DNA of 64,000 bases from Algoriphagus resistens (lineage in GTDB: Bacteria; Bacteroidota; Bacteroidia; Cytophagales; Cyclobacteriaceae), in the NCBI RefSeq assembly GCF_001442615.1, contig NZ_LMXN01000004.1, positions 372,001 through 436,000 on the forward strand, read 5' to 3'. Shown here piece after piece: positions 9,013 to 18,902 of the stretch (within the stretch, counting starts at the first letter, position 1; every line of letters begins with the position of its first letter). Below the pieces are notes generated by a model. The model did not search any database. It saw only the letters and a program-made list of their open reading frames with translations, and was not told where the DNA came from. The position numbers and the translations under genes are program-made.

Positions 9013-10635
9013 CTAGTCTGGGAGTTCTTCCGGCCGATACAAATCCCCGTCCACCACTATTTTGGTAAGAAAGTAGACTTCTCTGACCTGGTCCGAACCA
9101 TTCTCGTTCAAGTATCGAATCCGCTGTGTGCCCGAAAGTAAATAATACCGGTCGTACCAATGGATCAATCGCAGGCTTTCCAGATTTGTATCCTGTATCC
9201 GTTCCTTTTCATTCACCAATCCCAGTTCGAATTCAAGGTTTTCGAAAATCTTTTCCCCGTTTCTGAAAAAACTCAATTTGATAGTTTCGTCCTCTACAAA
9301 CATGTGGTACAAGTCCTCTCCCACCACTGCCACTTCACCAAAAGCTTCGGGATAGGTAGTTACCATTTCATTATAGGAACTTGAATTGTCCCAAAACACT
9401 TGCCCTTCCTTTGCTATTTTAGCAAAATGAGCTGAGACATACCGATACTCGGGAACTGTCTGATAATTACCGGACATTGGGAAACGGTTAGTCAAGTACG
9501 GATCGTTGATGGGATTCATCCCCATTCGGCTCCATCGGTCATAGCGGTAACCTCCCATAGGGGAATATATCCCATTTTGATAACCCGACCTATTATTGCT
9601 TACGGTATACTGATCAAAGTAAACGTAATATGCTGTAGGGGACTGGTATATGCTGCGGATTGCATAGATGCTACTTATTGTTGGAATCTTTTCCTTGTCT
9701 AGCTCTTTTTTAACATCATTATCTCTTTTGGCTTTTGCTTTTTCGTCAAGGTAGTTGTAGAAATTAGGAAAATCTTCAAGCGTGTAAAGTTTGAAGTCAA
9801 ATTCTCCAAACTCATTGATATCCATAATGTACATGCCTTGGTAGGAATTTCTTCTCTCCAGCCCGTAAGCGCCTATCATTGTTTCTTGGTAATTACCTGT
9901 AGAAATTAAGATCCCATCCATAATCTCCTGATCCCGATCGGCAAACCGGTCTACCTTGACCTCTTGGATGACATTGCCCTCCATATCATAGGTGTTGATG
10001 AATATGTCCCTGTTTCTGGAAGGTCTCTTCTTGCTCAAAACTACTTCCAGCGACCGGGTTTCAGGTGTTTTTCGGATTTGAAGAATTTGGGTGTTATTTC
10101 CATAAATCCCCTGCAGTGTATGGACACTTTTAGTCAGCAAATCATGAATCTGTATTACGGGTCTACTGTCCGAAGTCCCCATGAAAATTGCTTTTTGATC
10201 CTGAACTAAAAACTCCATCAATTCCATGTTCAATACATTATCAACGGTGGCTTCTAACCCTTTTTTTGTCTTCAAATCTACCTGAAGGACGTACTTGTCC
10301 GAGTTCGTAACATATCCTTTTGTAAAAAGTATAAATAGCTGATTCTTATCTGTATCATACCCCAACATATCGTAGCCTTCCTTCACAGGAAACTCGATCA
10401 GTCCATCTGCTGTATTCAGGGAAGAGTCGGAGATAAAATACTGAAAATTCCTCTTCAGATTCAGCCCTTTTTCCGGTAGAGTCCGAAAGGAAACCAATCC
10501 TGACTCTGAATCAATCATCTCAAACAAAGGATCATCCATATCAGAAACAATTTCATACCGCTCAATAAACCGAAGCTGAGCAAATCCCTGCTGGGCGAGG
10601 ATAACCAGAAAAAAGAGCAAAATGGATTTTTTCAT
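9013..10635 (-). CDS. Exported protein of unknown function
   Basis: A 540-residue protein with a clear signal peptide (MKKSILLFFLVILAQQGFAQ, cleavage after FA/Q). The mature part shows repeated beta-strand-like blocks (for example 'DKYVLQVDLKTKKGLEATV', 'GNVIQEVKVDRF') that suggest a beta-propeller-like periplasmic fold, but I recognise no family. A charged helix (EKAKAKRDNDVKKELDKEK, ~296-314) and a Tyr/Gly/Arg/Asn-rich region (~345-390) break the pattern. It is the middle gene of an EVE/this/pyrR/pyrB run: its start overlaps the EVE gene by 4 bases and 34 bases separate it from pyrR. Confidence 0.65.
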   Translation of the reverse strand: MKKSILLFFLVILAQQGFAQLRFIERYEIVSDMDDPLFEMIDSESGLVSFRTLPEKGLNLKRNFQYFISDSSLNTADGLIEFPVKEGYDMLGYDTDKNQLFILFTKGYVTNSDKYVLQVDLKTKKGLEATVDNVLNMELMEFLVQDQKAIFMGTSDSRPVIQIHDLLTKSVHTLQGIYGNNTQILQIRKTPETRSLEVVLSKKRPSRNRDIFINTYDMEGNVIQEVKVDRFADRDQEIMDGILISTGNYQETMIGAYGLERRNSYQGMYIMDINEFGEFDFKLYTLEDFPNFYNYLDEKAKAKRDNDVKKELDKEKIPTISSIYAIRSIYQSPTAYYVYFDQYTVSNNRSGYQNGIYSPMGGYRYDRWSRMGMNPINDPYLTNRFPMSGNYQTVPEYRYVSAHFAKIAKEGQVFWDNSSSYNEMVTTYPEAFGEVAVVGEDLYHMFVEDETIKLSFFRNGEKIFENLEFELGLVNEKERIQDTNLESLRLIHWYDRYYLLSGTQRIRYLNENGSDQVREVYFLTKIVVDGDLYRPEELPD

Positions 10636-11030
10636 GAACTCATTTTAAGAAGTACATCAAATTCCTCTTTCCCGACAGGCAGCACTGATAATCTGGATTG
10701 CTTCAGCATAGGTAAACCGGACAAGCTATCCTCGGCTTTGATTGCCGACAAGGGAATACTTTTTTTCAAAGGCCTTTTCACTTTCAATTTTACCGATGTC
10801 CAGGCTTCATCGGTAGGGTCTGGAAATTGCTCCTGGCTCACTTCAGCTATGCCTACGATTGCCTTTTCTTTGCCGCTATGATAAAAAAACACCAAATCAC
10901 CCAGCTGCATTTCCCGAAGAAAATTCCTTGCCTGATAATTTCTCACTCCATCCCATATCTCTTCTTTCTTTGCGACAAAATCATTCCAGGAATACGATTC
11001 CGGCTCAGATTTGACTATCCAGTAGTTCAT
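10632..11030 (-). CDS. EVE-domain protein
   Basis: A 132-residue single-domain protein. It starts NYWIVKSEPESYSW and contains DGVRNYQARNFLREMQ and GDLVFFYHSG, the core of the EVE (PUA-like) fold found in thymocyte nuclear protein 1 homologues, which read modified bases. The role in bacteria is unproven; some EVE proteins accompany restriction or RNA-modification systems, but none is seen nearby. Its stop codon overlaps the start of the next gene on the strand (ATGA), so it heads that operon. Confidence 0.93.
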   Translation of the reverse strand: MNYWIVKSEPESYSWNDFVAKKEEIWDGVRNYQARNFLREMQLGDLVFFYHSGKEKAIVGIAEVSQEQFPDPTDEAWTSVKLKVKRPLKKSIPLSAIKAEDSLSGLPMLKQSRLSVLPVGKEEFDVLLKMSS

Positions 11031-11224
11031 ACTTTTCTTGGTTAAAAGATAAAAAGCTATTGATTCACATAAGATAAATACATTCTTCCCAATTCAATAG
11101 CATTGGAAATGAGAATAAATACTGCTCCATTCCAAATGCGCTGGGCAGAGAAGACCACGGAAAATCAATTTTCAGTTTTAAGTTAAGCCATAGCCCCTTA
11201 AATTGAAACTTTATTTCAAGACAT

Positions 11225-12970
11225 TTGGCTAAATACATTCACGTAACCCCGGAAATTTTGGATCACAAGACACTTCTGAAAAAAATAAAGCTCAGCATTC
11301 AACTGATGGAACTTCATGATGAAAATCCTTTCAAAATCCGCAGCTACCAAAGTGCGCTGATTTCTTTGGAGCGTGGAGACCAGGACATCATGGAGCTAAA
11401 TGAAGCTGCACTTGCCAAACTTCAAGGTGTGGGAAAAAGCATGATAGAGGCGATCCAACAGCTAAAAACAACAGATACATTCCCCCTGCTCGAAGAGCTG
11501 ATAAACAAAACTCCAGAGGGGATCCTGGAAGTGCTTCAGATCAAAGGCCTAGGGCCAAAGAAAGTAAAAGTACTCTGGGAGGAATTAGGCATCACCTCCT
11601 CCCATGAATTGATGGAAGCCTGTCAATCCGGAAAAGTTGCCAAAATCAAAGGTTTTGGAGATAAAACCCAGAATACAATCATCCAGAACCTTGAATTTAA
11701 AGCTTCCAATTCTGGCAAATGGCTCTATGCTGACATAGCAGAAATGATCGGGCAGCTAGAGGAAACTTTTAAGGTTTTTGCCCCGGAAGCCGCTCTGGCA
11801 ATTGTAGGGGATTTTGCACGGCAGATGGAAATCATCACAGAAGCAGAATTTCTAATCGCATCAGCTGAACTGGCTTCTGTAAAATCCAAAATTAAATCAA
11901 TGGAATCCATTGAGTGGAATTTACCCGAATCCGGGCCAAGAACATTCCGGGGAAAACTGAAGGAAATTGACTTACGGGTAACTATCCACTTTTGCTCAAA
12001 GGAAGATTTCCTCTGGAAAAAGCTTTCTCTTATAGCGGCTCCTCTTCACTTGGAATCCCTGGTAAATGATCAAGAAAGCATAGCCCTAAGGCTTCAAAAA
12101 AGGGATTATTCAAGCGAAGATGAGTTTTTCAGCATTAATAAGCTCCAATACATCCCTACTGAAATGCGGGAGGGTTTTGGAGAAGTAGCACTTGCCTTAG
12201 AGAACAAAATCCCTGAATTGTTAACTGACAAAGACCTTAAGGGGATTCTTCACAATCACTCTACTTACAGCGATGGCAAGCATAGCCTGAGACAAATGGC
12301 CGAATATTGCAAAGAACTGGGCTATGAGTATCTGGGAATTTCCGACCACAGCAAAACGGCTTTTTATGCAGGGGGGCTGGAAGTGGAAAAAATCCTAAAG
12401 CAACATCAGGAAATCGATGAGTTGAATAGAGAAATGGCCCCATTTCGAATTTTTAAAGGGATAGAAAGTGACATACTTTCCGATGGAAAACTGGATTATG
12501 AGGATGAGGTGCTGGCAAGCTTCGATTTTATCGTCGCCTCTGTACACTCCATCCTGAATATGGATATCAATCGTGCCACAAGCAGGCTGATCACTGCTAT
12601 TGAGAATCCTTATACCACTATTTTGGGACATCCAACAGGCAGGCTTCTTCTACGCCGTCAAGGATACCCTATTGACCATAAAGCCGTCATTGATGCCTGC
12701 GCGGCCAATAATGTGGTAATAGAAATCAATGCAAATCCATGGAGACTGGACCTGGATTGGAGATGGGTCCACTACGCAATGGACCAGGGGGTGATGCTTT
12801 CCATCAACCCCGATGCACACGAAATGGACGGCTATGCCGACATGAAATACGGAGTGCTTGTGGGCAGGAAAGGCGGATTAACTAAAGAAATGACGCTGAA
12901 TGCGATGACAGCCGATGAAATAGGCAGCTACTTCGATGCCAGACTAGAGAAGCTAAAAATAAATCAATAG
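11225..12970 (+). CDS. PolX-like protein: HhH repeats, degenerate polymerase palm, PHP phosphoesterase
   Basis: A 581-residue relative of bacterial family X DNA polymerase. Order: helical 8-kDa-like region with ELHDENPFKIRS (~29-40); three helix-hairpin-helix motifs (LQGVGKSMI ~66, IKGLGPKKV ~106, IKGFGDKTQ ~141); a palm remnant (~188-260); and a C-terminal PHP domain with metal ligands in HNHSTYSDG (343-351) and GISDHS. The palm lacks the usual GS-x-RRGKE...GDIDxL catalytic box: the same place reads VGDFARQ...EAEFLIAS, so polymerase activity is doubtful while 3'-5' exonuclease/phosphoesterase activity looks intact. The annotated start is a TTG at 11225. A second in-frame TTG at 11258, just before DHKTLLKK, lies closer to where homologues begin and is equally plausible. 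Confidence 0.85.
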   Translation: MAKYIHVTPEILDHKTLLKKIKLSIQLMELHDENPFKIRSYQSALISLERGDQDIMELNEAALAKLQGVGKSMIEAIQQLKTTDTFPLLEELINKTPEGILEVLQIKGLGPKKVKVLWEELGITSSHELMEACQSGKVAKIKGFGDKTQNTIIQNLEFKASNSGKWLYADIAEMIGQLEETFKVFAPEAALAIVGDFARQMEIITEAEFLIASAELASVKSKIKSMESIEWNLPESGPRTFRGKLKEIDLRVTIHFCSKEDFLWKKLSLIAAPLHLESLVNDQESIALRLQKRDYSSEDEFFSINKLQYIPTEMREGFGEVALALENKIPELLTDKDLKGILHNHSTYSDGKHSLRQMAEYCKELGYEYLGISDHSKTAFYAGGLEVEKILKQHQEIDELNREMAPFRIFKGIESDILSDGKLDYEDEVLASFDFIVASVHSILNMDINRATSRLITAIENPYTTILGHPTGRLLLRRQGYPIDHKAVIDACAANNVVIEINANPWRLDLDWRWVHYAMDQGVMLSINPDAHEMDGYADMKYGVLVGRKGGLTKEMTLNAMTADEIGSYFDARLEKLKINQ

Positions 12971-13043
12971 GTGGTTGCGTAACCAAAACAGGCAATAAGG
13001 GAGAAGTCTTGTAACTTGCGCGTTAATTCTTAAATCTGAAAAA

Positions 13044-13331
13044 ATGAAATGGACTGACCATTCTGAAACAACTTTACTTCAGCGTTCCTTTTTGTTTGGG
13101 ATCACAGGCATTGTCCTATGCATTCTTGCTCTTTTGAATAGTTATTTTCAGGTACTCGATGCTCCAATGGGACCGTTGAACGGTGTAGGACTGGCATTGC
13201 AATTAGTCGGTTTGAGCTTGGCAGTATTGGTGATACGCAAACGAAAACTAACTCCCGAGATAAAGGAAAAGGCTAAAAAGATGATTTTGATCCTTGGTGT
13301 AGGGTTGTTGTTTTTTATCCTTTCAATCTAG
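13044..13331 (+). CDS. Small two-helix membrane protein
   Basis: A 95-residue protein with hydrophobic segments at about 17-36, 48-66 and 79-95, separated by short polar loops (RKRKLTPEIKEKAKK before the last). No family recognised. It is five bases upstream of the YiiX-like gene on the same strand, so the two are probably co-transcribed. Function unknown. Confidence 0.6.
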   Translation: MKWTDHSETTLLQRSFLFGITGIVLCILALLNSYFQVLDAPMGPLNGVGLALQLVGLSLAVLVIRKRKLTPEIKEKAKKMILILGVGLLFFILSI

Positions 13332-13336
13332 TCCTT

Positions 13337-13999
13337 ATGAGCACGAGCCCGATCCGATTGGTAGCATTTTTGGCTTATTTCCTGATTTTTCAGGTAGCCT
13401 GTCAGCCTCAGGCTGACTTTGTTTGGCAGGAAGGGGACATTCTCTTTCAGGATGGAGATTGTGGTGATTTCTGTGATGCGATCCGTGCAGTGACTTCAGG
13501 GTATGATGGGAGAGATTTTTCCCATAATGGATTTTTGATGCAGGAAAATAACAAATGGTACGTATTGGAAGCAATCTCCAAGGGTGTATCAAAGACCCCT
13601 ATCGATAGTTTTCTCAACCGTCACGTAGATAGCAGCCAAAAGCCAAAAGTTATGGTAGGCAGACTGAAACCTGAGTTCCGGCATCTGCTGTCACCCGCAC
13701 TACTGCAAGCAAAAAAGCTACTTGGCCGACCCTATGATTCAGGGTTTGATTTATTGAATGATTCTTATTATTGTTCAGAACTTATCCATCTATCACTCCA
13801 AAAGGCAAACCATGGGCAGCCTGTATTCGAAATCCAGCCAATGACATTCAAAGATCCGGATTCAAAGAAGTTCTTTTCGGTTTGGGAAGTATATTTTGAT
13901 AAACTGGGAATGGAAATCCCTGAAGGTAAGCCCGGGTTGAATCCGGGTGGGATGTCCCTGGACCCCGCTATAGAAATGATTTATGATTTTCAGCAGTAA
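13337..13999 (+). CDS. YiiX/YebB-type permuted papain-like lipoprotein
   Basis: A 220-residue protein with a lipoprotein signal (VAC, Cys ~22). The mature part carries the circularly permuted NlpC/P60 layout of the YiiX family: first GDILFQ (~34), then the catalytic His in SHNGFL (~62), and the catalytic Cys in YYCSEL (~146). Family members are amide- or ester-cleaving hydrolases of the cell envelope with uncharacterised substrates. It starts five bases after the small membrane-protein gene. The family call is strong; the substrate is unknown. Confidence 0.85.
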   Translation: MSTSPIRLVAFLAYFLIFQVACQPQADFVWQEGDILFQDGDCGDFCDAIRAVTSGYDGRDFSHNGFLMQENNKWYVLEAISKGVSKTPIDSFLNRHVDSSQKPKVMVGRLKPEFRHLLSPALLQAKKLLGRPYDSGFDLLNDSYYCSELIHLSLQKANHGQPVFEIQPMTFKDPDSKKFFSVWEVYFDKLGMEIPEGKPGLNPGGMSLDPAIEMIYDFQQ

Positions 14000-14089
14000 T
14001 TGTCTGTCACCTTATTCAAAAAGCTCAGTTGGCTCTGCCATTTACATTCATCAGTAATGTCATTAATACATTTAACCCACCAATAAATC

Positions 14090-14590
14090 ATGCACAAAAA
14101 AGCACTATTTATCTTTCTTGTAGGTTTGTCCCTGGTAGGACTGTCTACTACATCCCAAGTGAGAGCGCAGGAAACATCCCCGGCTTCCCAACAGGAATTT
14201 AAAATTGTCACTGTGGTAGAATCCATCGTGCCTATGGGAATTGGCAGATCACGGATCATTGACTCCCAAACCCATGTTGATGCCTCCGCTTTCGCGACTG
14301 AGAGAACAGACGGCACCAAAAGCGACCAAAAAGAAATCAACCGGAAAGACATCAAAATCGACGAGCTGGAGGAGACAAAGCTGCTGAATTTCTTTTCCGC
14401 AACCGGAATTAATTTTCAAAACATTGCGTCCAATGATGCCATGATAGCATCAAAGATCAACAGTATGATCAGCGAAGGCTGGAGCCTTACTTATGTCACC
14501 TCAGGTGTAGAAAGCAATGCCGGAGTAGACGATGGTCAGGGGATTTTCATTACCCGGCTATTCTTTTCCCGCAATCAACCTCAAAAATAG
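14090..14590 (+). CDS. Exported protein of unknown function
   Basis: A 166-residue protein with a signal peptide (to about residue 26, VRAQE). The C-terminal third (MISEGWSLTYVTSGVES...GIFITRLFFSR) looks like a small alpha/beta domain of the kind seen in secreted proteins with 'GW.L..V'. No family recognised. It has its own upstream gap of 90 bases and is followed by a strong hairpin at 14601-14645. Confidence 0.65.
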   Translation: MHKKALFIFLVGLSLVGLSTTSQVRAQETSPASQQEFKIVTVVESIVPMGIGRSRIIDSQTHVDASAFATERTDGTKSDQKEINRKDIKIDELEETKLLNFFSATGINFQNIASNDAMIASKINSMISEGWSLTYVTSGVESNAGVDDGQGIFITRLFFSRNQPQK

Positions 14591-14600
14591 AAAAAAGAGC

Positions 14601-14645
14601 AATCCCTGAAAACACAGACCATAACAACCTGTGTTTTCAGGGATT
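14601..14645. terminator. Bidirectional terminator
   Basis: A perfect 17-bp inverted repeat (AATCCCTGAAAACACAG, 11-base loop, complement) lies between two convergent genes. On the minus strand it is followed by GCTCTTTTTTC, so it fits the outer-membrane gene at 14701 best; it can also stop the rightward gene that ends at 14590. Confidence 0.7.
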
Positions 14646-14700
14646 CATCTTATACCAGTACGGATTTTTATTCCCGTGACAGAGACTGGCTAGGAGGTCA

Positions 14701-15264
14701 TTATTTGTCAGCTGAAATCTGAAAGTTGTATCCTACTGAAAATAAGACAGGAAAGGCTTTTATAAAGTTTTCTACTCGTGGGCTTTTCGCATAAAAATCC
14801 TGATCTTCCTTAAACTCTTTATTGCGCGCAGGTACCAATAGTGCAAAATCCCAATATGACCCATTGAATTTTCTTGATTTAAGTTTAAGGCCAGCGCCAA
14901 AACTTGGACCATAATAGGATTTTTCCGATGATTCCAAGTTTTTTATTTTAATCACTGCATTGTAGCCGTACATCCCGTTAAGAAAAAATTGTGCTCTACG
15001 CTCGCTGGGTATATTAATTTGCAGCCCCACATTATACCCCACTCCTACCAAATTATACCCTACTCCCCCGAATACATCCAATCCTTGGGTAAGCTGCTGG
15101 GTAAGCTTCATCCCAAATCCGCCGTAAGGTAATCCGCCACCAAGGCCGATGAATGTTCTAAGGTAAGCATTGGAATCTTGGGGAGTTGCGGTTGATTCTT
15201 GAGCAATCAATGGATGATGGGCACACAAAGCAAACAGGAGGCAGAAAAACAGAGTTTTGGACAT
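14701..15264 (-). CDS. Outer-membrane beta-barrel-type protein of unknown function
   Basis: I take the ATG at 15264 (MSKTLFFCLLFALCAHHPLIAQ) as the start, because it gives a normal signal peptide; an earlier in-frame ATG at 15300 would add 12 residues. The mature protein (~165 residues) has alternating Gly/aromatic strands (LRTFIGLGGGLPYGGFGM, DVFGGVGYNLVGVGYNVGLQI, YYGPSFGAGLKL) and ends FSVGYNF, as expected for a small barrel. No partner genes. Function unknown. Confidence 0.7.
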   Translation of the reverse strand: MSKTLFFCLLFALCAHHPLIAQESTATPQDSNAYLRTFIGLGGGLPYGGFGMKLTQQLTQGLDVFGGVGYNLVGVGYNVGLQINIPSERRAQFFLNGMYGYNAVIKIKNLESSEKSYYGPSFGAGLKLKSRKFNGSYWDFALLVPARNKEFKEDQDFYAKSPRVENFIKAFPVLFSVGYNFQISADK

Positions 15265-15610
15265 GGAGAAATAAGTAGGTATGATTTTTTGACAGTACAT
15301 TACTACGATTTTGTCCGAATTAACAGCTGGATTAAGAATGTTACATTCCGGCTGAAAACCGCAAAATCAATTCTGTTTTTTTCTCAATAGTTATATCTCG
15401 AATAATTAAATAATACAGCCAAGCTTCTTCTGGTTTAGAAATTAAAAGCTTAGATTCTCACAAAAATAAGAGTGATTCTTAATTCTACTAAAAAATTAAA
15501 ATCTATTTTACCCTCTGGAAAGGCAGCATAGTATGCAATAGTTTATCCAACAGGGCAACTGTAGTCTACGGCAAAACCGCTGTGCCTGCCATGGTTTTTA
15601 AAACTGTCAT
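15265..15610. other. Gap with no gene
   Basis: AT-rich sequence upstream of the outer-membrane gene and downstream of clpC. I see no ORF, RNA gene or clear repeat besides the clpC terminator that follows. Confidence 0.5.
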
Positions 15611-15645
15611 AAAAAAAAGCCCCGGATTCATCGTCCAGGGCTTTC
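15611..15645 (-). terminator. clpC terminator
   Basis: Read on the minus strand, GAAAGCCCTGGACG-ATGA-ATCCGGGGCTTT forms a hairpin followed by eight T, 20 bases after the clpC stop. Confidence 0.8.
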
Positions 15646-15664
15646 AAACATATCAGCTAACTTT

Positions 15665-18193
15665 TTACTCTTCAGCTTTTTCTTTCTTTTTCACAGCTAT
15701 GGTCAATTCTGTACCCTCGCCGAGATAATCAGCTGTGATTACATCACCTTCAGACAGATCCCCTTTCAGGATTTCCTCTGCAATTGCATCTTCGAGATAC
15801 TTTTGGATAGCTCTATTTAGCGGTCTTGCACCATATTGCTGATCATACCCTTTTTCTGCCAAGAACTCCTTCGCCTTTTCGGTCAGTTCAATTTTGTATC
15901 CCAGATCAGTTATTCTTGCAAACAACTTGCCCAAGCTGATATCGATAATTTTGAAGATGTGTTCCCTGGTAAGTGAATTGAAGACAACTACATCATCCAA
16001 CCTATTCAGGAATTCAGGACTGAAAGCCTTTTTCAAGGCAGACTGAATCGTTGATTTCATCACTTCATCCATGTTATCTGATTTGGCCTGACTGGCAAAA
16101 CCAATACCCGCGCCGAAATCCTTCAGATCACGAACCCCAATGTTCGAAGTCATGATGATGATCGTGTTTCTGAAATCAACTTTCCTTCCCAAACCGTCCG
16201 TCAAGACACCGTCATCCAACACCTGAAGGAGAATATTGAATACATCCGGGTGTGCTTTTTCAATCTCATCCAGTAAGACTACGGAGTAAGGCTTTCTTCT
16301 GACCTTCTCGGTCAACTGTCCACCTTCTTCATAACCTACATAGCCCGGAGGCGCTCCTACCAATCTTGATACAGAGAATTTCTCCATGTACTCAGACATA
16401 TCAATTCTGATCAGAGAATCATCTTTGTCAAAAAGATAAGTAGCAAGCATCTTGGCCAATTCTGTCTTTCCCACACCTGTAGGACCTAAGAAAATAAAGG
16501 AGCCAATCGGCTTTTTCGGATCTTTCAGCCCAACTCTCGTTCTCTGAATTGCCTTGGTCAATTTCTTAATCGCCTCATCCTGGCCGATTACTTTACCCGA
16601 AAGCTCAGTATTCATTCCCAGCAATTTCACGCCTTCGTTCTGCGCTATTCTCTTTGCAGGCACTCCGGTCATCATGGCGATTACCTCAGCTACATGGTCC
16701 TCATCTACGGTATATCTCTTGGATTTACTTTCCTCTTCCCACTTATTTTTGGCTGTTTCCAGTTGCTCAAGAAGTTTTTTCTCCTTGTCTCTAAGCTGGG
16801 CAGCTTCTTCATATTTCTGGGATTTCACCACCCGGTTTTTTTCCGTCTTGATGTCCTCTACCTCTGCTTCAAGTTTCAGAATTTCTTCCGGAACATGAAT
16901 ATTGTTGATATGGACTCTTGCACCTGCCTCATCCAGGATATCTATGGCTTTGTCCGGAAGGAACCTATCGGAAATGTATCTGTCGGAAAGTTTCACACAG
17001 GCAACTATAGCCTCATCGGTATAGTTGACATTATGGTGATCCTCGTATTTATCCTTAATATTATTCAGAATCTGTACGGTTTCTTCCGGGGTAGTAGCAT
17101 CTACCATTACCATCTGGAATCTACGTGCCAAAGCACCATCCTTCTCAATATACTGACGGTATTCATCCAGGGTAGTAGCCCCTATACATTGGATTTCTCC
17201 ACGTGCCAAAGCCGGTTTAAACATATTGGACGCATCCAAGGACCCTGATGCTCCACCTGCCCCTACTATTGTATGCAGCTCATCGATGAAAAGGATCACA
17301 TTCGGAGATTTCTCCAACTCGTTCATCACGGCTTTCATCCGCTCTTCAAACTGACCTCTATATTTCGTGCCGGCCACTAAAGAAGCCAGATCCAATGTCA
17401 CCACACGCTTATTGAACAGCACACGGGACACTTTCTTCTGGATAATCCGAAGTGCCAGGCCTTCCGCAATAGCTGTCTTACCTACTCCCGGCTCACCGAT
17501 CAAAATAGGGTTGTTTTTCTTTCTTCTGGAAAGAATCTGGGCTACACGTTCGATTTCCTTCTCACGGCCAATGATAGGATCAAGCTTATCATCCTCGGCC
17601 ATTTTGGTCAGGTCCCTTCCGAAATTATCCAATACCGGAGTTCTGGACTTCTCTGCTCCGGGCTTAGAAGCACCCGATCCACTACTTGAAGATCCAAAAA
17701 GCTTAGATCCGTCATCATCTCCATCTTCAGCCTCCGCTTTCGAGCGAGGTGTACTGTCTGAGGACATTTCCAGCATTTCCTTAACCGAATCGTAGTTGAT
17801 TTCAAATTTGTTAAGTATCTGGGTAGCAATATTGTCCTCATCCCTCAAGATGGAAAGAAGCAGGTGCTCCGTACCGATCAGTTGACTTTTGAAGATTTTT
17901 GCCTCCAGATATGTGATTTTCAACACCTTCTCTGACTGTCTGGTCAGAGGGATATTGGCCATATTCTTTACGTTGTGATTTGCGGTGCCTTTTACAGCGC
18001 GTTCGATCGCATTACGCAATTCGTCCATTGGCACTCCCAATTTCTTAAGAATGGAAACAGCAACACCTTCTCCTTCACGAATCATCCCCAGCAAGAGGTG
18101 CTCTGTGCCAATGTAATCATGTCCCAGGCGAAGAGCTTCTTCGCGGCTAAGAGAGATCACCTCTTTGACTCTGTTCGAAAATTTTGCTTCCAT
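15665..18193 (-). CDS. clpC: ATP-dependent Clp protease ATPase subunit ClpC
   Basis: An 842-residue two-ring AAA+ unfoldase that feeds proteins to ClpP. Order: two Clp-N repeats (~1-145; '[18 protein letters not shown]' and '[18 protein letters not shown]'), a low-complexity Ser/Gly linker (~160-185), AAA-1 with Walker [10 protein letters not shown] and Walker B LFIDELH, a UVR-type coiled region (~430-480, [18 protein letters not shown]), AAA-2 with GPTGVGKTE, and the C-terminal D2-small domain. The UVR region separates it from ClpB. No ctsR/mcsAB genes are adjacent, so the Gram-positive regulation does not apply here. Single-gene unit with its own terminator. Confidence 0.97.
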   Translation of the reverse strand: MEAKFSNRVKEVISLSREEALRLGHDYIGTEHLLLGMIREGEGVAVSILKKLGVPMDELRNAIERAVKGTANHNVKNMANIPLTRQSEKVLKITYLEAKIFKSQLIGTEHLLLSILRDEDNIATQILNKFEINYDSVKEMLEMSSDSTPRSKAEAEDGDDDGSKLFGSSSSGSGASKPGAEKSRTPVLDNFGRDLTKMAEDDKLDPIIGREKEIERVAQILSRRKKNNPILIGEPGVGKTAIAEGLALRIIQKKVSRVLFNKRVVTLDLASLVAGTKYRGQFEERMKAVMNELEKSPNVILFIDELHTIVGAGGASGSLDASNMFKPALARGEIQCIGATTLDEYRQYIEKDGALARRFQMVMVDATTPEETVQILNNIKDKYEDHHNVNYTDEAIVACVKLSDRYISDRFLPDKAIDILDEAGARVHINNIHVPEEILKLEAEVEDIKTEKNRVVKSQKYEEAAQLRDKEKKLLEQLETAKNKWEEESKSKRYTVDEDHVAEVIAMMTGVPAKRIAQNEGVKLLGMNTELSGKVIGQDEAIKKLTKAIQRTRVGLKDPKKPIGSFIFLGPTGVGKTELAKMLATYLFDKDDSLIRIDMSEYMEKFSVSRLVGAPPGYVGYEEGGQLTEKVRRKPYSVVLLDEIEKAHPDVFNILLQVLDDGVLTDGLGRKVDFRNTIIIMTSNIGVRDLKDFGAGIGFASQAKSDNMDEVMKSTIQSALKKAFSPEFLNRLDDVVVFNSLTREHIFKIIDISLGKLFARITDLGYKIELTEKAKEFLAEKGYDQQYGARPLNRAIQKYLEDAIAEEILKGDLSEGDVITADYLGEGTELTIAVKKKEKAEE

Positions 18194-18274
18194 TTAATTC
18201 CTATCTGATTGTTTAATAATCCTGTACGTATGTTACCGAATTTGTTTCAAAAACACAATCCTTTTACAGATTGT

Positions 18275-18901
18275 TCAATGTTTTTTTACAGACTTTAAGA
18301 CTATGCCTTTAGAAGCAGGTCCCTCGCAAAACAACAAATCCAGAATGCTGAGATTAGGATCAAAGTCTAAGCCAAAAAGTTGAAAATAAAGAGCCGGAGA
18401 ATAGTAATTCCGCTCCGAAAAAGGCACTGAGGGCATCAGTTGCTCCCTTATGTCCTGTTCCCAAGTCTGATCCTGGCTTTTATCATATGCCCGCATTTTG
18501 ACAGGCATCCCGAGAAGCTTGAGACAGATTGTCAGCATTTCCCAGTTCAGCTCCCACAAATTATCGTGGCTCTGCCGGAAAACCTTTTCAAAATAAGGAA
18601 AATAATATTCATAAAAAGGGGCTTTGCCATAGGCGCTCTGAATTCCCCGCTGATGGACGGCTAACCAGTTTTGGGAATTATCGATCTTAATTTCTTTCTG
18701 CGAAACTCTTGGCCTCCTACCCTGAATAGGCACGCTTAGTGTCCCCACTTTATTGGCTAAACGAATTTGGGTGCGATTGAAGAAGGACTGCCTTTTGTAA
18801 ATTGCGTCAGGAAAAAAGACCAGTTCCTCTGCTTCTGCAATAGCGGCAAAAAATTCAAGATTGGGAAAATAATGCAGATCCACTGCAATGCTCTTTGTCA
18901 T
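18275..18901 (-). CDS. WbqC family protein
   Basis: I place the start at the ATG at 18901, one base after the stop of the Sua5-type gene, giving 208 residues beginning MTKSIAVDLHYFPNLEF; the frame stays open further upstream but only as an antisense-like extension through the neighbour. The motifs are DLHYFPNLEFF, a KRQSFFNRTQI block, 'LSVPIQG', and 'YYFPYFEKVF', all typical of WbqC-like proteins, often found near polysaccharide or signal peptidase genes. Enzymatic role undefined. Last gene of the MutT/Sua5/WbqC operon. Confidence 0.82.
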   Translation of the reverse strand: MTKSIAVDLHYFPNLEFFAAIAEAEELVFFPDAIYKRQSFFNRTQIRLANKVGTLSVPIQGRRPRVSQKEIKIDNSQNWLAVHQRGIQSAYGKAPFYEYYFPYFEKVFRQSHDNLWELNWEMLTICLKLLGMPVKMRAYDKSQDQTWEQDIREQLMPSVPFSERNYYSPALYFQLFGLDFDPNLSILDLLFCEGPASKGIVLKSVKKH

Positions 18902-18902
18902 T

